From SABI01 sp963663665 (lineage in GTDB: Bacteria > Spirochaetota > Spirochaetia > Sphaerochaetales > Sphaerochaetaceae), in NCBI GenBank assembly GCA_963663665.2, contig CAXXKP010000009.1:62001-126000 (forward strand): 64,000 bases of DNA, in the 5' to 3' direction. Positions 33,900 through 43,246 of the stretch are shown here, piece after piece (the first letter of the stretch is position 1; every line of letters starts with the position of its first letter). The translations under genes and the position numbers were made by a program. The notes beneath the pieces were generated by a model. The model did not search any database, was not told the origin of the DNA, and saw only the letters and a program-made list of their open reading frames with translations.

Positions 33900-34984
33900 T
33901 ATCCATTCACTCTTTCAAATTCCTTCATAAAGTCAGCTAAAGCTTGCACGTCTTCAACAGGAAGTGCATTATATACACTTGCTCGTAAACCACCGACACT
34001 TCTGTGTCCTTTAAGACCAAGCATACCCATCTGTTTTGCTTCACTCAAGAATTTCTTCTCTAATTCTTCGCTCTTGAGTCTGAACACAATATTCATTTTA
34101 GATCTATATGTCTTATCTACAGGGGAGGTAATAAAACCACCGCTCGTATCTATTGCATCATAGATAATTGATGATTTTAAGGCAGCTCTTTTTGCCATAC
34201 CTTCTGTACCACCGTTCTTTTTAATCCATTCTAACACAAGTTTGACACCCCAGATACTGAATACAGGAGGAGTATTATAGAGCCCTTCACCTTTCGCATG
34301 TGAGGAGTAGTCCATATATGCTGTAAGATTACTGTTTTGTCTCTCCAGCATATCTTTCTTCAAAATAACCAATGTTGCACCGGCAGGTCCTAGATTCTTT
34401 TGGACTCCACCATAAATCATTGAAAATTTTTCAACAGGAACTGGTCGACTCAATAAATCACTAGACATATCTGCTATAAGTGGGACATCACCTGTTTCAG
34501 GCCATCCTTGCCACTCTATTCCTCCAATAGTTTCATTGGAACACAAGTATAGATATGATGAATTTGCTGATGGTCTTACACTAGATGCTTCAGGAAGAGA
34601 TGTAAACTTATTGTTCGTCCCATCATAGTACAGATTGACATCCCCTAACTTTTGAGCGTCTTCCGTAGCCTTATTTGCCCATGTTCCACTCTTGATATAA
34701 TCAGCTACTGTGCCTGGTTTTAAAAAGTTTGTAGGAATCATGGTGAATTGAAGAGTTGCACCACCACCTAAGAAAAAGACGTCATAATCTTCAGGAATAT
34801 TCATTAATTCTCTTAATAAACTAAGAGTCTCGTTGTACATAGTCTCAAAAGGTTCTCCTCGATGAGAGGCTTCAATCATCGAAACACCATACCCTTTATA
34901 ATCGAGTATGTCGGCATGAATCGATTCTAATACTTCCATAGGAAGTACTGAAGGACCTGCAAAAAAGTTTAATTTACGGCTCAT
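33899..34984 (-). CDS. serC: Phosphoserine aminotransferase
   Basis: 361 residues of normal length. N-terminal NFFAGPSVLPMEVLE, the substrate-binding SHRGEPFE near residue 40, GGGATLQFTM, and the PLP lysine in YGGVQKNLGPAG near 195. C-terminal GHRSVGGLRASVYNAL is characteristic. It converts 3-phosphohydroxypyruvate to phosphoserine. It overlaps serA by 4 bp upstream and the Lrp gene downstream. Confidence 0.95.
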   Translation of the reverse strand: MSRKLNFFAGPSVLPMEVLESIHADILDYKGYGVSMIEASHRGEPFETMYNETLSLLRELMNIPEDYDVFFLGGGATLQFTMIPTNFLKPGTVADYIKSGTWANKATEDAQKLGDVNLYYDGTNNKFTSLPEASSVRPSANSSYLYLCSNETIGGIEWQGWPETGDVPLIADMSSDLLSRPVPVEKFSMIYGGVQKNLGPAGATLVILKKDMLERQNSNLTAYMDYSSHAKGEGLYNTPPVFSIWGVKLVLEWIKKNGGTEGMAKRAALKSSIIYDAIDTSGGFITSPVDKTYRSKMNIVFRLKSEELEKKFLSEAKQMGMLGLKGHRSVGGLRASVYNALPVEDVQALADFMKEFERVNG

Positions 34985-35865
34985 AAGGCGCCTCCTACTT
35001 GTAATTCTTTGATAATAGCAACTGCTTCATCACCTATTCTCAATAAATTTTCTTCACTATTTGCTCCGATGTGTGGAGTTAATGTGACATTTTCTAATTG
35101 AAGAAGAGGATAATCTTCACTAGGTGGATCACTTGGATACACATCTGTTGCATAATGAGATACTAATCCACTTTCTAAAGCAGCTTTCATAGCATCAGCA
35201 TCAACACATGGCCCTCTTCCTGTATTAATGATAACAGGTTTCTTGGTTAATTTATTAAGAAGAGTACTTCCAACGACACCTCTTGTTTCATCAGTAAGAG
35301 GTAGGTGCATCGATACATAATCGGCTTCAAGAACAGCCTCTTCAATACTAGGTTTCATTTCTGCTAGAGGAGAGGTAGAAACATATTTATCATAAGCTAT
35401 GACCTTCATCCCAAAAGCTGCTGCACGAATAGCTACCATCGATGCAATATTTCCAATTCCAAGTAAGGCAAGTGTTTTCCCATTAAGTTCAGTTCTTTTT
35501 ACACTTTTTAACCACTTTCCTTCTTTCATTCCATTATGAACTTCAATGAGATGGTTAGGTACTGAAATCATGAGAGCAAAGGCGAGTTCTGCGACTGCGA
35601 TTGCAGAAGATCTAGGGGTATTTCTGACAAGTATCCCTTTTGATGCAGCATAGGCTGAATCGATATTATCGATTCCTACTCCACCACGAATGATAAGTTT
35701 TAAATTTTTTGCTGTATCAATATACTCTTTGGTACATTTGGTCTTACTTCGAACTAATATAACATCAGCTTCCCCTACTCTATTTTTGTCTTCGGTAACT
35801 TCTCCAAAGGCTTGTAGAAGGGATGCTAACGATGCATCAAATGCATCTGATATAAGTAACAACAT
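34981..35865 (-). CDS. serA: D-3-phosphoglycerate dehydrogenase (short form)
   Basis: 294 residues. D-isomer 2-hydroxyacid dehydrogenase with RGGVGIDNID near residue 77, NAD-binding LGIGNIASMVAIRA near 145, NTGRGPCVDADAM near 220 and the catalytic-His region TPHIGANSEEN near 270. There is no C-terminal ACT regulatory domain, so serine feedback is not expected. Overlap with serC supports the serine-pathway assignment. GAGGAG lies 8 nt before the ATG. Confidence 0.88.
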   Translation of the reverse strand: MLLLISDAFDASLASLLQAFGEVTEDKNRVGEADVILVRSKTKCTKEYIDTAKNLKLIIRGGVGIDNIDSAYAASKGILVRNTPRSSAIAVAELAFALMISVPNHLIEVHNGMKEGKWLKSVKRTELNGKTLALLGIGNIASMVAIRAAAFGMKVIAYDKYVSTSPLAEMKPSIEEAVLEADYVSMHLPLTDETRGVVGSTLLNKLTKKPVIINTGRGPCVDADAMKAALESGLVSHYATDVYPSDPPSEDYPLLQLENVTLTPHIGANSEENLLRIGDEAVAIIKELQVGGAL

Positions 35866-35995
35866 TCTCTTTTCTCCTCTAAATGTGTTTATGATATACT
35901 ACTTTAATCTATAAATGCGTTTTGTGTCAAATATATATTAAAAAATTTCGCATTTAGTAAATTTAAGGAGCAAATACCCATTAATACCTTATACT

Positions 35996-36955
35996 TTATT
36001 TTTTCGAAGTATAGTAAGGCTCCTTTTTTGACTTTTCGTTAGGAAGAAGGTCTAAGTTAAATGGAGTTGTTTGGTATACATAATAATTGAGCCAATTATT
36101 ATAAAGCAATTGCGCATGAGAAAACCAAGATACATGAATCCCTTTGCTTATATCATCATCGATGTAGTAATTCTTTGGCACCTCGATATCGAGTCCTTTA
36201 TCTACATCACGACGATATTCTGCATCAAGCGTATTTTTTTCATATTCAGGATGTCCAAATACGAATACTTTTCTCATATCAACACTTCCGACGATATATA
36301 ATCCTGCTTCGTCAGATTCACTCAATATTTCAAGTTCATCATGAGATAGAATATCTTCTCTTTTTACTTCAGTGTGGCGTGAATGAGGAGCTCTAAACAG
36401 GTCATCAAAGCCTCGTAAGAGTGTGGTGTGTTTTTTTGAGACAACATGATCGAATACACCAAACATCTTTTTCCCAATCATATGTTTTTGTATCCCGTAG
36501 TGATAGTATAATCCAGCCTGAGCACCCCAACAAAGAAAGAGAGTCGAATATACATGTTCTTCAGCCCATTTCATAATTTCACATAACTCTTGCCAATAAT
36601 CGACATCTTCAAACTCTAAGGTCTCTATGGGAGCTCCTGTGATGATAAGTCCATCATAACTGAGTTTTTTTGCTTTATCGAGAGTTATATAAAACTCTTG
36701 AAGGTATTCTTCGGATGAATGTTTAGCTGTATACGTAGCTGTTCTTAGGAAATCAACTTCAATCTGGAGAGGGGTATTGCTAAGCCTTCTAAGTAAAGAT
36801 GTTTCAGTACTTGTCTTGAGTGGCATAAGATTGAGTATGAGAAGGCGAAGAGGCCTGATGTCTTGGCTTAATGCCCTTTTTTCAGTCATAACGAAGATAT
36901 TCTCATCTTCTAGAATTTTTCTTGCTGGGAGAGATTCAGATATCTTGACTGGCAT
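35996..36955 (-). CDS. metA: Homoserine O-acyltransferase, probably acetyl-CoA type (MetA/MetAA)
   Basis: 319 residues, MetA family of normal length. Catalytic residues fall at the family positions: C142 (FLCWGAQAG), H235 and E237 (GHPEYE). Residue 111 is Glu (GAPIE), where E. coli MetA has Gly; Glu111 is linked to acetyl-CoA rather than succinyl-CoA use in B. cereus. So O-acetylhomoserine is the likely product, feeding methionine synthesis by sulfhydrylation. AGGAG precedes the ATG. It lies downstream of rpsU, separated by a strong terminator. Confidence 0.93.
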   Translation of the reverse strand: MPVKISESLPARKILEDENIFVMTEKRALSQDIRPLRLLILNLMPLKTSTETSLLRRLSNTPLQIEVDFLRTATYTAKHSSEEYLQEFYITLDKAKKLSYDGLIITGAPIETLEFEDVDYWQELCEIMKWAEEHVYSTLFLCWGAQAGLYYHYGIQKHMIGKKMFGVFDHVVSKKHTTLLRGFDDLFRAPHSRHTEVKREDILSHDELEILSESDEAGLYIVGSVDMRKVFVFGHPEYEKNTLDAEYRRDVDKGLDIEVPKNYYIDDDISKGIHVSWFSHAQLLYNNWLNYYVYQTTPFNLDLLPNEKSKKEPYYTSKK

Positions 36956-36989
36956 GATTAACTCCTGTTTTAAAGCAATTCCTCAAAAA

Positions 36990-37019
36990 ATAAAAAAACC
37001 GTCGATGTAACTCGACGGT
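36990..37019 (-). terminator. Terminator of rpsU
   Basis: ACCGTCGA and TCGACGGT make an 8-bp GC-rich stem with a 6-nt loop; a run of seven T follows on the - strand. Confidence 0.9.
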
Positions 37020-37050
37020 GCATAATAGACGTCTCAATTACAGAGGTGGT

Positions 37051-37269
37051 TTAGTAACTCTTCATAGAGTGCATCTTACGTACTTTTTTCAATTGTTTTC
37101 GTAATAACGCTTTCTTTTCACGGTTTGCAATTGTTGAAGGCTTTTCAAAGTATTCACGTTTTTTCCATTCGCGAATAATGCCCTCTTTTTCGACCATTCG
37201 TTTAAATTTCTTGATCGACTTTTCGAGTGGCTCATTGTCATCTACTCTTACGTAAGCTATAGTAATCAC
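37051..37269 (-). CDS. rpsU: 30S ribosomal protein S21
   Basis: 72 residues with the S21 pattern: AYVRVDDNEPLEKSIKKFKRMVEKEGI, REWKKREYFEKPS, and a basic C-terminal tail. The 30S subunit uses S21 in translation initiation. The frame opens at a GTG (37269), but the strong AAGGGGGTGAT anti-SD match covers that GTG and lies 8 nt before an ATA codon. The family normally begins M-A-Y-V, which would align with that ATA. The true start is therefore uncertain: GTG (using GAGGG upstream) or the non-standard ATA. Confidence 0.93.
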   Translation of the reverse strand: MITIAYVRVDDNEPLEKSIKKFKRMVEKEGIIREWKKREYFEKPSTIANREKKALLRKQLKKVRKMHSMKSY

Positions 37270-37356
37270 CCCCTTCCCTCATGTTGTGGGAAAATATCTT
37301 CCTTATATTCTATACTCTTAATCTTTTTGTCAATAGATAACGCTCAATGTACTTAT

Positions 37357-38526
37357 CTATTTTACCTTTTTATCATGAATTATCTTGAGATATCGCTCAT
37401 ATATCTCATCCACGATTGTTTCATACGATACAAAGATTGTTTTCTGTGCTTCATGACCAGATCTCTTTCTGATTTCAGGATTCTCTACGAGATACCTAAT
37501 CTTGTTCACAAAAGAGGGAACTCTGTTTTCTATCAAAAAACCATTTTGTCCATCAATTATCCCTTGGGCTGTACTTGCTCTTTCAATGGCAATGGTCGGA
37601 AGACGGCATGCTGCCGCTTCTCTCATAGCAAGCGAGGCATTATCATAAAGCGATGGGAAAGTGAATATATCACTACATGAGTAATAACTCTTTAAGAGTT
37701 CTCTATCACGTATCACACCAGTAAAGGTTATAAATGAGCCTAGTCCTTTATCTTCAACCATCTGTTTTAACTTCTGTTCATCACGCCCAGTTCCAATAAA
37801 AAAGGCACGTATAGGCAATTTTTGTTCGATCAATTGCTCTATCGTTTCAACAATCATATACAAATTTTTTTCTTCTCTAAGCTGTCCCACATATAATAAG
37901 ACGACTTCATGTTCGTCTATACCACGTTGTTCACGAAGTTCTCTATACATTTTTGCATGAGTAGCTTGATCGAGAGGGATCATCTCTGATCCATTTCTTG
38001 CAATGTCGATAGTTCCTTTAAATCCATATGATGATAAAGTCTCTTTTGTTTGTTCATTTGGGACCCACACTACATCAACTTTTTCATAGTAATGGACGAT
38101 ATATTTTACAACTTGCTCTGCTAAAGTTTTGCTTTTAAGTGCTTTGGTAAAGTCTTCTCTATATTTAGAATGAAATGATGCTACTATCGGGATATTCCTC
38201 CTCTTTGCAATGCGAAGCGCCTCTTCCCCAGCAATAAAGGGAGTATGTGTATGTACTAGGTCAAAATTGATTAAATCTAGTTGTTTTCTAAAACTTCCAA
38301 TTGCAGGGATACCAACTCGATAAGGATGAAAGGTGGGAATAAGCATACTTTTATAGCGAATTACTGAAGGATCATTATAATCATAATCACTTACTTCAGG
38401 TCCTATGAGATACGAATGGCCATACTTCTCATTGAGATAATGAAAATAGTTTTGGGCTACAAAGGCAACTCCATCCATGATTGGAGGAATAGCTTCTGAA
38501 AATTGTCCTGTAATAATTGGTTTCAT
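37357..38526 (-). CDS. Family 4 glycosyltransferase, probably a glycolipid synthase
   Basis: 389 residues. GT-B fold with an N-terminal PPIMDGVAFVAQNYFHYL (acceptor side), HTHTPF, and a C-terminal donor domain with LYVGQLREEKNL, FTGVIRDRELL and FPSLYDNASLAMREAAAC. The first Glu of the usual E-x7-E motif is Asp. This pattern matches enzymes that add glucose to diacylglycerol in many low-GC bacteria. GAGGAG precedes the ATG; it lies 33 bp after recJ and may be cotranscribed. Exact sugar and acceptor unknown. Confidence 0.8.
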   Translation of the reverse strand: MKPIITGQFSEAIPPIMDGVAFVAQNYFHYLNEKYGHSYLIGPEVSDYDYNDPSVIRYKSMLIPTFHPYRVGIPAIGSFRKQLDLINFDLVHTHTPFIAGEEALRIAKRRNIPIVASFHSKYREDFTKALKSKTLAEQVVKYIVHYYEKVDVVWVPNEQTKETLSSYGFKGTIDIARNGSEMIPLDQATHAKMYRELREQRGIDEHEVVLLYVGQLREEKNLYMIVETIEQLIEQKLPIRAFFIGTGRDEQKLKQMVEDKGLGSFITFTGVIRDRELLKSYYSCSDIFTFPSLYDNASLAMREAAACRLPTIAIERASTAQGIIDGQNGFLIENRVPSFVNKIRYLVENPEIRKRSGHEAQKTIFVSYETIVDEIYERYLKIIHDKKVK

Positions 38527-38559
38527 AGTAGTCTCCTCTACAGAAAAGAAACATGACCT

Positions 38560-40731
38560 CTATGTAATAATTTCTTCAATTGGAGTACGATATTTTTTCA
38601 TATCAATAATGGTCAGTTGAATGGTCTCATTATTTCTAAAATAGTTTCTACCCATCCTAAAGACAACATCAATTTCATCCCCTGACTTGTACCCATTCTC
38701 TATTACATCAGATCCATTCCAGTATAATGCTGGCCATTTGTAGGATCCATAGCTAAGCGTGAGTTTAGCATGGTTAGAACCACTATTTTTATTATTTTGC
38801 AGTATTTTTATCTCATCGATAACGGCCTTAGTAATTAAAAACTGGATTGGAGGATTACCCTCTCCATAGGGTTCTATTAGTTCAACTATATCTATAATTG
38901 CTGGATTTAAATAATGGGGAGGAAGTTCTAAATCAACATTGACAACGTCTTCCACTTCTTCTACCCCATATTGGGTGTCTATCACACCCTTCACTCTCTC
39001 TTTGAGGAGAGGAAGATTTTCGATATTCATGCTAAACCCACCAGCACATTTGTGTCCGCCATAATCGAGAAATAGATCATCAAAGTGAGATAGAAAATCG
39101 CGGATGTTGAAATATGTAGGACTGCGCATACTGCCAGTAATTCGCTTTTCATCTATATATGCTATGACCATGGCAGGAACCTTGAATTGCCTAAGAAGAC
39201 GAGAGGCCATAATTCCAGTAAGGCCTCTGTTTACGTCCTTATCTTCTACCATAAGGAATTTATTCTCAAAGTCATCACAGCTTCTTTTAGCTTTTGGAAG
39301 GATTTTATTCCAAGACTTTTCTCCTTCCTTTTGACGTTCTCCATTGAGTTTAAGAAGTTCTGTCGTCGCAAGACTTGCCTCATCATAATTAGTAGACAAT
39401 AACATGTGAAGTGCAACTTCAGGGGTTCCCATTCTCCCACTAGCATTAATGATGGGGGTTATTTGCCACCCAATGTCTGTGGTACTGAGTTTCTTACCAA
39501 CTAGATTCTGGTGCGTGAGCAACGGAAGCAGCGATTTCCTATTTCCAGCGGAGAGTAAAGTCAATCCATGCTTTACCATAATCCTATTTTCATCACTCAT
39601 TGGCATTAAATCTGCTATAGTACCAAGAGCAACAAGGTCAAAAATAGTATGATATTCATCTCTGAGGTAGGGAATAAGACGAATGATATGCGCTGAGAAG
39701 AGACTTATTAAAACATCAAGCTCACTTGCTTTTTGAGAATATTTTATACTTTTGCTGAGTTGAGTGAGAGCAAAAAGACTTTTTTCTCCAACCTGAGGGA
39801 TGCTCTTATTAAACAAAGTTCTTAGTTCAATGAGATGAATATCTACCTTAGAAAGATATGCAGCATTGAGAATCCTTTTTTCCACTTCAATATCGAGTGC
39901 AAATATTGGAAGGTTACAATTAAGAAAGGAGATGATTCTACTCTGTCCAACTTCCAAAATACCGGGAACTACTTCTTCTACCATTCTTTCTATTTCAATG
40001 AGGTTCCTCATCTTTACAGCCTCTATGATATAGGTCTCTTTCCCTTTTTCTGTGTTTCCTGGGTAAGAATGAAGCAAGAGAATCTCCTCTTGAAAAGCTT
40101 CACTCATTCCAAACCCAAGAGCCCAAATAACTTTTGCGACTACACCACAACCTGCTAAATGTGTAAATGGATAACTACACTCTTCAATTTTTGGATCAAT
40201 AATCGCATGTGCATCGGGCACATATTCCCCAGCTAGATGATGATCTGTAATAAGAACATCAATCCCTAATGAGGAGGCATATTCAACTTCATCAATATTA
40301 GATATTCCACAATCTACTGTGATAATTAAAGTAACATCATCATGTTTTGCTTCATCAATACCAAGAGAAGTTAATCCGTAGGGCTCATCTCCTTGCGGTA
40401 ATCTCCAAGAGGTATCAATACCCTGTGAGAGAAGGAATTCAACTAATAATGCACTACTCGTTATCCCATCAACATCTCTGTCCCCAAATACTCGAACTTT
40501 CTCTCCTTCCTTTTTTGCATCTATCACTCTTGAAACAAAACTTTCCATATCATCAAATAAAAAGGGATTATGAAGAAAAGAGAGATCTGACTCTAAAAAA
40601 TATTTGAGTTGTTCTTTTTCTTTTACTCCACGACGACTAAGTAGTGTAGCTTTTATATAATCGATACCAAATTGTTCATGCAAAATTCTTAAACTATCTA
40701 CACTGACAGCCTCTTTTATCCACTGCTTCAT
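38560..40731 (-). CDS. recJ: Single-stranded-DNA-specific exonuclease RecJ
   Basis: 723 residues, longer than typical RecJ, with an extra helical insert at about residues 210-330. DHH-phosphoesterase motifs: GDRDVDG (D84, D86, D88), ITVDCGIS near 138-144, DHH at 163-165, and in DHHA1 GGHKCAGGFSM near 560. It degrades single-stranded DNA 5' to 3' in recombination and mismatch repair. GAGG lies 5 nt before the ATG. It follows recO by 35 bp, so the two form a DNA repair pair. Confidence 0.95.
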   Translation of the reverse strand: MKQWIKEAVSVDSLRILHEQFGIDYIKATLLSRRGVKEKEQLKYFLESDLSFLHNPFLFDDMESFVSRVIDAKKEGEKVRVFGDRDVDGITSSALLVEFLLSQGIDTSWRLPQGDEPYGLTSLGIDEAKHDDVTLIITVDCGISNIDEVEYASSLGIDVLITDHHLAGEYVPDAHAIIDPKIEECSYPFTHLAGCGVVAKVIWALGFGMSEAFQEEILLLHSYPGNTEKGKETYIIEAVKMRNLIEIERMVEEVVPGILEVGQSRIISFLNCNLPIFALDIEVEKRILNAAYLSKVDIHLIELRTLFNKSIPQVGEKSLFALTQLSKSIKYSQKASELDVLISLFSAHIIRLIPYLRDEYHTIFDLVALGTIADLMPMSDENRIMVKHGLTLLSAGNRKSLLPLLTHQNLVGKKLSTTDIGWQITPIINASGRMGTPEVALHMLLSTNYDEASLATTELLKLNGERQKEGEKSWNKILPKAKRSCDDFENKFLMVEDKDVNRGLTGIMASRLLRQFKVPAMVIAYIDEKRITGSMRSPTYFNIRDFLSHFDDLFLDYGGHKCAGGFSMNIENLPLLKERVKGVIDTQYGVEEVEDVVNVDLELPPHYLNPAIIDIVELIEPYGEGNPPIQFLITKAVIDEIKILQNNKNSGSNHAKLTLSYGSYKWPALYWNGSDVIENGYKSGDEIDVVFRMGRNYFRNNETIQLTIIDMKKYRTPIEEIIT

Positions 40732-40766
40732 TAAAACCTCTTCAATCTATATTCCTTATCTTATCT

Positions 40767-41519
40767 TCAGATAAAAAGGAAATTGCTCATTAGACTCTTT
40801 AAAGAATATCCTAAAATACTATTCATATAGTCAACTAGAGCATACACTATTTTCTTTGTTGTTGCTTCACTTAGTTCAATTAATACTGCATCCTCCATCG
40901 ATAGCGGGGCCGTATATCTAAAATATTTCATCATACCTGGAGTAAACCGCACCTTATATTCAAGGCCTTCTTGATGGTAGCAATCAGAGCAGCAAAATGT
41001 ATTATGCACAGGATGTAGATAGACAATATCTTCCTCTTTATAATCCTTATCACACAGAGAACAAACATCTAAATCACTCATCAACCCCATAACCGATATA
41101 CTCCTAAACATGAGTTGAATAAGTACAGTGGTGGGAACTATTGAGGTATCATTTAATAATAGAATTGATCCAAAAAGTAGATCATACATCTGTATATAAT
41201 CACCACCATGCATTTTCAGAATAATTTCAACAAATGCTTGAGAGATGAAAGTACGTGATAAATCACTCTTAATACCATCAATAATATAGGGAAGTGATGC
41301 ATCTTTTAAAGAATACTCGTCTTTTGATCTCACATAGTACAAATAGGCATGTAGTGGTGTACAAGATTCACAAGCACTCGAAAGTTTACCTTTTTGACCT
41401 CCATAGATAATAGCATCAAAAAGTCCTAATTCTTTAGAAAGAAGAGTAACTCGTTTATGTAAAGTTCCCCATTTCTTACTTGTGAGGACAATGCAATCAC
41501 TTTCTATATTTCGCTCCAA
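40767..41519 (-). CDS. recO: DNA repair protein RecO
   Basis: 250 residues from a TTG at 41519, chosen because GGAG lies 6 nt upstream and the resulting N-terminus (M/L-ERN) matches the usual start of RecO; an earlier in-frame TTG at 41531 lacks such a site. OB-fold N-terminal half (IVLTSKKWGTLHKRVTLLSKELGLF) and a zinc finger with C-SLC and CCSDC near 160-185. It loads RecA together with RecF/RecR. It precedes recJ. Confidence 0.88.
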   Translation of the reverse strand: MERNIESDCIVLTSKKWGTLHKRVTLLSKELGLFDAIIYGGQKGKLSSACESCTPLHAYLYYVRSKDEYSLKDASLPYIIDGIKSDLSRTFISQAFVEIILKMHGGDYIQMYDLLFGSILLLNDTSIVPTTVLIQLMFRSISVMGLMSDLDVCSLCDKDYKEEDIVYLHPVHNTFCCSDCYHQEGLEYKVRFTPGMMKYFRYTAPLSMEDAVLIELSEATTKKIVYALVDYMNSILGYSLKSLMSNFLFI

Positions 41520-41597
41520 CAGACTCTCCAATTCATCAAATTATGTTTCTCATAGCAAGAGTACTTTCATGTACACAAAGAGTCAAGAAAAGAGCCC

Positions 41598-41616
41598 CTC
41601 CCTTACGTAATGGGAG
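41598..41616 (-). terminator. Weak hairpin after the GLUG lipoprotein gene
   Basis: CTCCCTTAC and GTAATGGGAG pair with one bulged base and almost no loop; on the - strand GGGGCTCTTTTCTTG follows. A possible terminator, not strong. Confidence 0.35.
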
Positions 41617-41641
41617 ATAATAAAGATTATGAGTTTGTCTT

Positions 41642-43018
41642 TTAAAAATAAGATCTCTGTTCATTTGGAGAAAAATACGATGAAGCAAGCACTGGATACT
41701 CAGTATCTTCACCGAAATCCCACACATTACCCCAAGAGGAATAGATATCATCAGCTCCTTCTTTAAGTTGGGTGCTACTTTTACCTTCGCCTAAATCTCC
41801 ACATGTTGAAGTGATTCCACTTGTAGTCGTATCCCAATATGAAGAAGTAACACCTAACCCCTCTGTGGCATCTTTGTAACCTAATAGGCCCTTTGATGTC
41901 TCACCTGGAGGAGATGGTATCCATCCATTACGAGCATATGAGTCTGTAATAGTGAGAGTCGAGGATGTTGACATGAGATTGCCAACAAAACCTCCAGCAA
42001 CTTGATCACTTTCTCCTTCATAATCATCAGCAACTGTAATTTCATTACTCGCATAACTACTTATTATTTCTATTTCTCCACTCGCATTTCCAATAAGTCC
42101 GCCCACTTTCAATTGGCCTGACATTTCTCCAAATGAGGCACTTTCATTTACGTATAGGGCAAACGCAGATCCAATAAGACCACCAGCAAATGAAGAGTGA
42201 CAAAGGAGTTGTGTATCAACAAATATTTGAGAAAGATGGAGTGAGTGAATTTCTCCTGCAAAACCGCCAATATTTTCATCTCCTGTCACTTCAGTGTTGA
42301 GAATTTTCACGTTCTGAGCAGAGGCATGTTCAACATCTTCTGCTTTCATCATATATCCTACACATCCACCAATATCTATATGTAATGCATCTCCTCTTCC
42401 AGAAGCAGAAGAACTATTAATTGATATTTGAGAGAGATCCCCCGTATAATATCCACCTAAAACTCCTACAAGCGAGGCACCGTAGACGTGACAATTCTCT
42501 AGTGTAACACCTTCTACAAAGGTATTACCTGTAGCTTTTCCAATCAATGAGCCAACGTTGTCGTCTCCAGTAATATTAAAGGTATCGAGGGTTAGATTAA
42601 AAATATCTCCACCATTTACATACCCAAATAGTCCTACATTGCTAGCATCACTATTGATATAAAGATTAGAGATCCTTTTACTGTTTCCATTAAAAATACC
42701 TGTAAAGGGATCATCCTCATCCCCTATAGGAGTAAACTCAATTGGAGATACATCACGGGTATCTGTCTGAGAAGCATCAATATTGGCTTCAAGTGAATAA
42801 TAAGCTGATAGCGAATCCTCTAAGTTTATAGGGCCAACGACATCATTTGTGAATCCTGTTGCAATGCTACGCAATTCATCAAGGGAGTTAATGAGATAAG
42901 GATGAGCCTCGGTCCCATCTTGGAGAATAGGAATATTTTCATCTCCATCACCACAGGATGTAAAAATTACTATGAAACTCAACAAAACAACAGTTAGATA
43001 TTGCTTGATTATTTTCAT
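41642..43018 (-). CDS. GLUG-repeat lipoprotein
   Basis: 458 residues. A type II signal peptide ends in FTSC (Cys22). The rest is built of GLUG-type repeats (DNVGSLIGKATG, SFAGGLIGSAF, KVGGLIGNASG, QVAGGFVGNLM) forming a likely beta-helix, as in many adhesin-like proteins. It ends with a CGDLGEGKSSTQLK segment typical of GLUG proteins. It would be anchored in a membrane and facing outward. Function unknown; adhesion or surface display is inferred. Confidence 0.82.
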   Translation of the reverse strand: MKIIKQYLTVVLLSFIVIFTSCGDGDENIPILQDGTEAHPYLINSLDELRSIATGFTNDVVGPINLEDSLSAYYSLEANIDASQTDTRDVSPIEFTPIGDEDDPFTGIFNGNSKRISNLYINSDASNVGLFGYVNGGDIFNLTLDTFNITGDDNVGSLIGKATGNTFVEGVTLENCHVYGASLVGVLGGYYTGDLSQISINSSSASGRGDALHIDIGGCVGYMMKAEDVEHASAQNVKILNTEVTGDENIGGFAGEIHSLHLSQIFVDTQLLCHSSFAGGLIGSAFALYVNESASFGEMSGQLKVGGLIGNASGEIEIISSYASNEITVADDYEGESDQVAGGFVGNLMSTSSTLTITDSYARNGWIPSPPGETSKGLLGYKDATEGLGVTSSYWDTTTSGITSTCGDLGEGKSSTQLKEGADDIYSSWGNVWDFGEDTEYPVLASSYFSPNEQRSYF

Positions 43019-43144
43019 GTTGAACCTACCCTTTTTATATGCTAGATGCTTTTCAGTAATTGTAAAATCGAGGTATACAATTCGTCAAGAATTTATTTAA
43101 ATAAGGTATTCCCTGTTACTCATTATTATTCTTTATTGATAGAG

Positions 43145-43163
43145 TGAATCTCAATAAGATTCA
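43145..43163. repeat. Perfect inverted repeat in the divergent intergenic region
   Basis: TGAATCT-CAATA-AGATTCA: two 7-bp arms around a 5-nt loop, between the divergent GLUG lipoprotein and DUF4105 genes. It could be an operator or a small hairpin. Confidence 0.5.
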
Positions 43164-43246
43164 TAGATACTATTTATGATGCCATTTTTTTCTTTATTAG
43201 ATATTTTCGATGAATCAATATTCGCTTTTATGATATGATACGATTC

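Noticed and set aside
41536..41751. 71-codon - strand frame downstream of the GLUG lipoprotein
   Set aside because: Lies in another frame over the lipoprotein 3' end and the recO upstream region; no recognisable protein or start signal.
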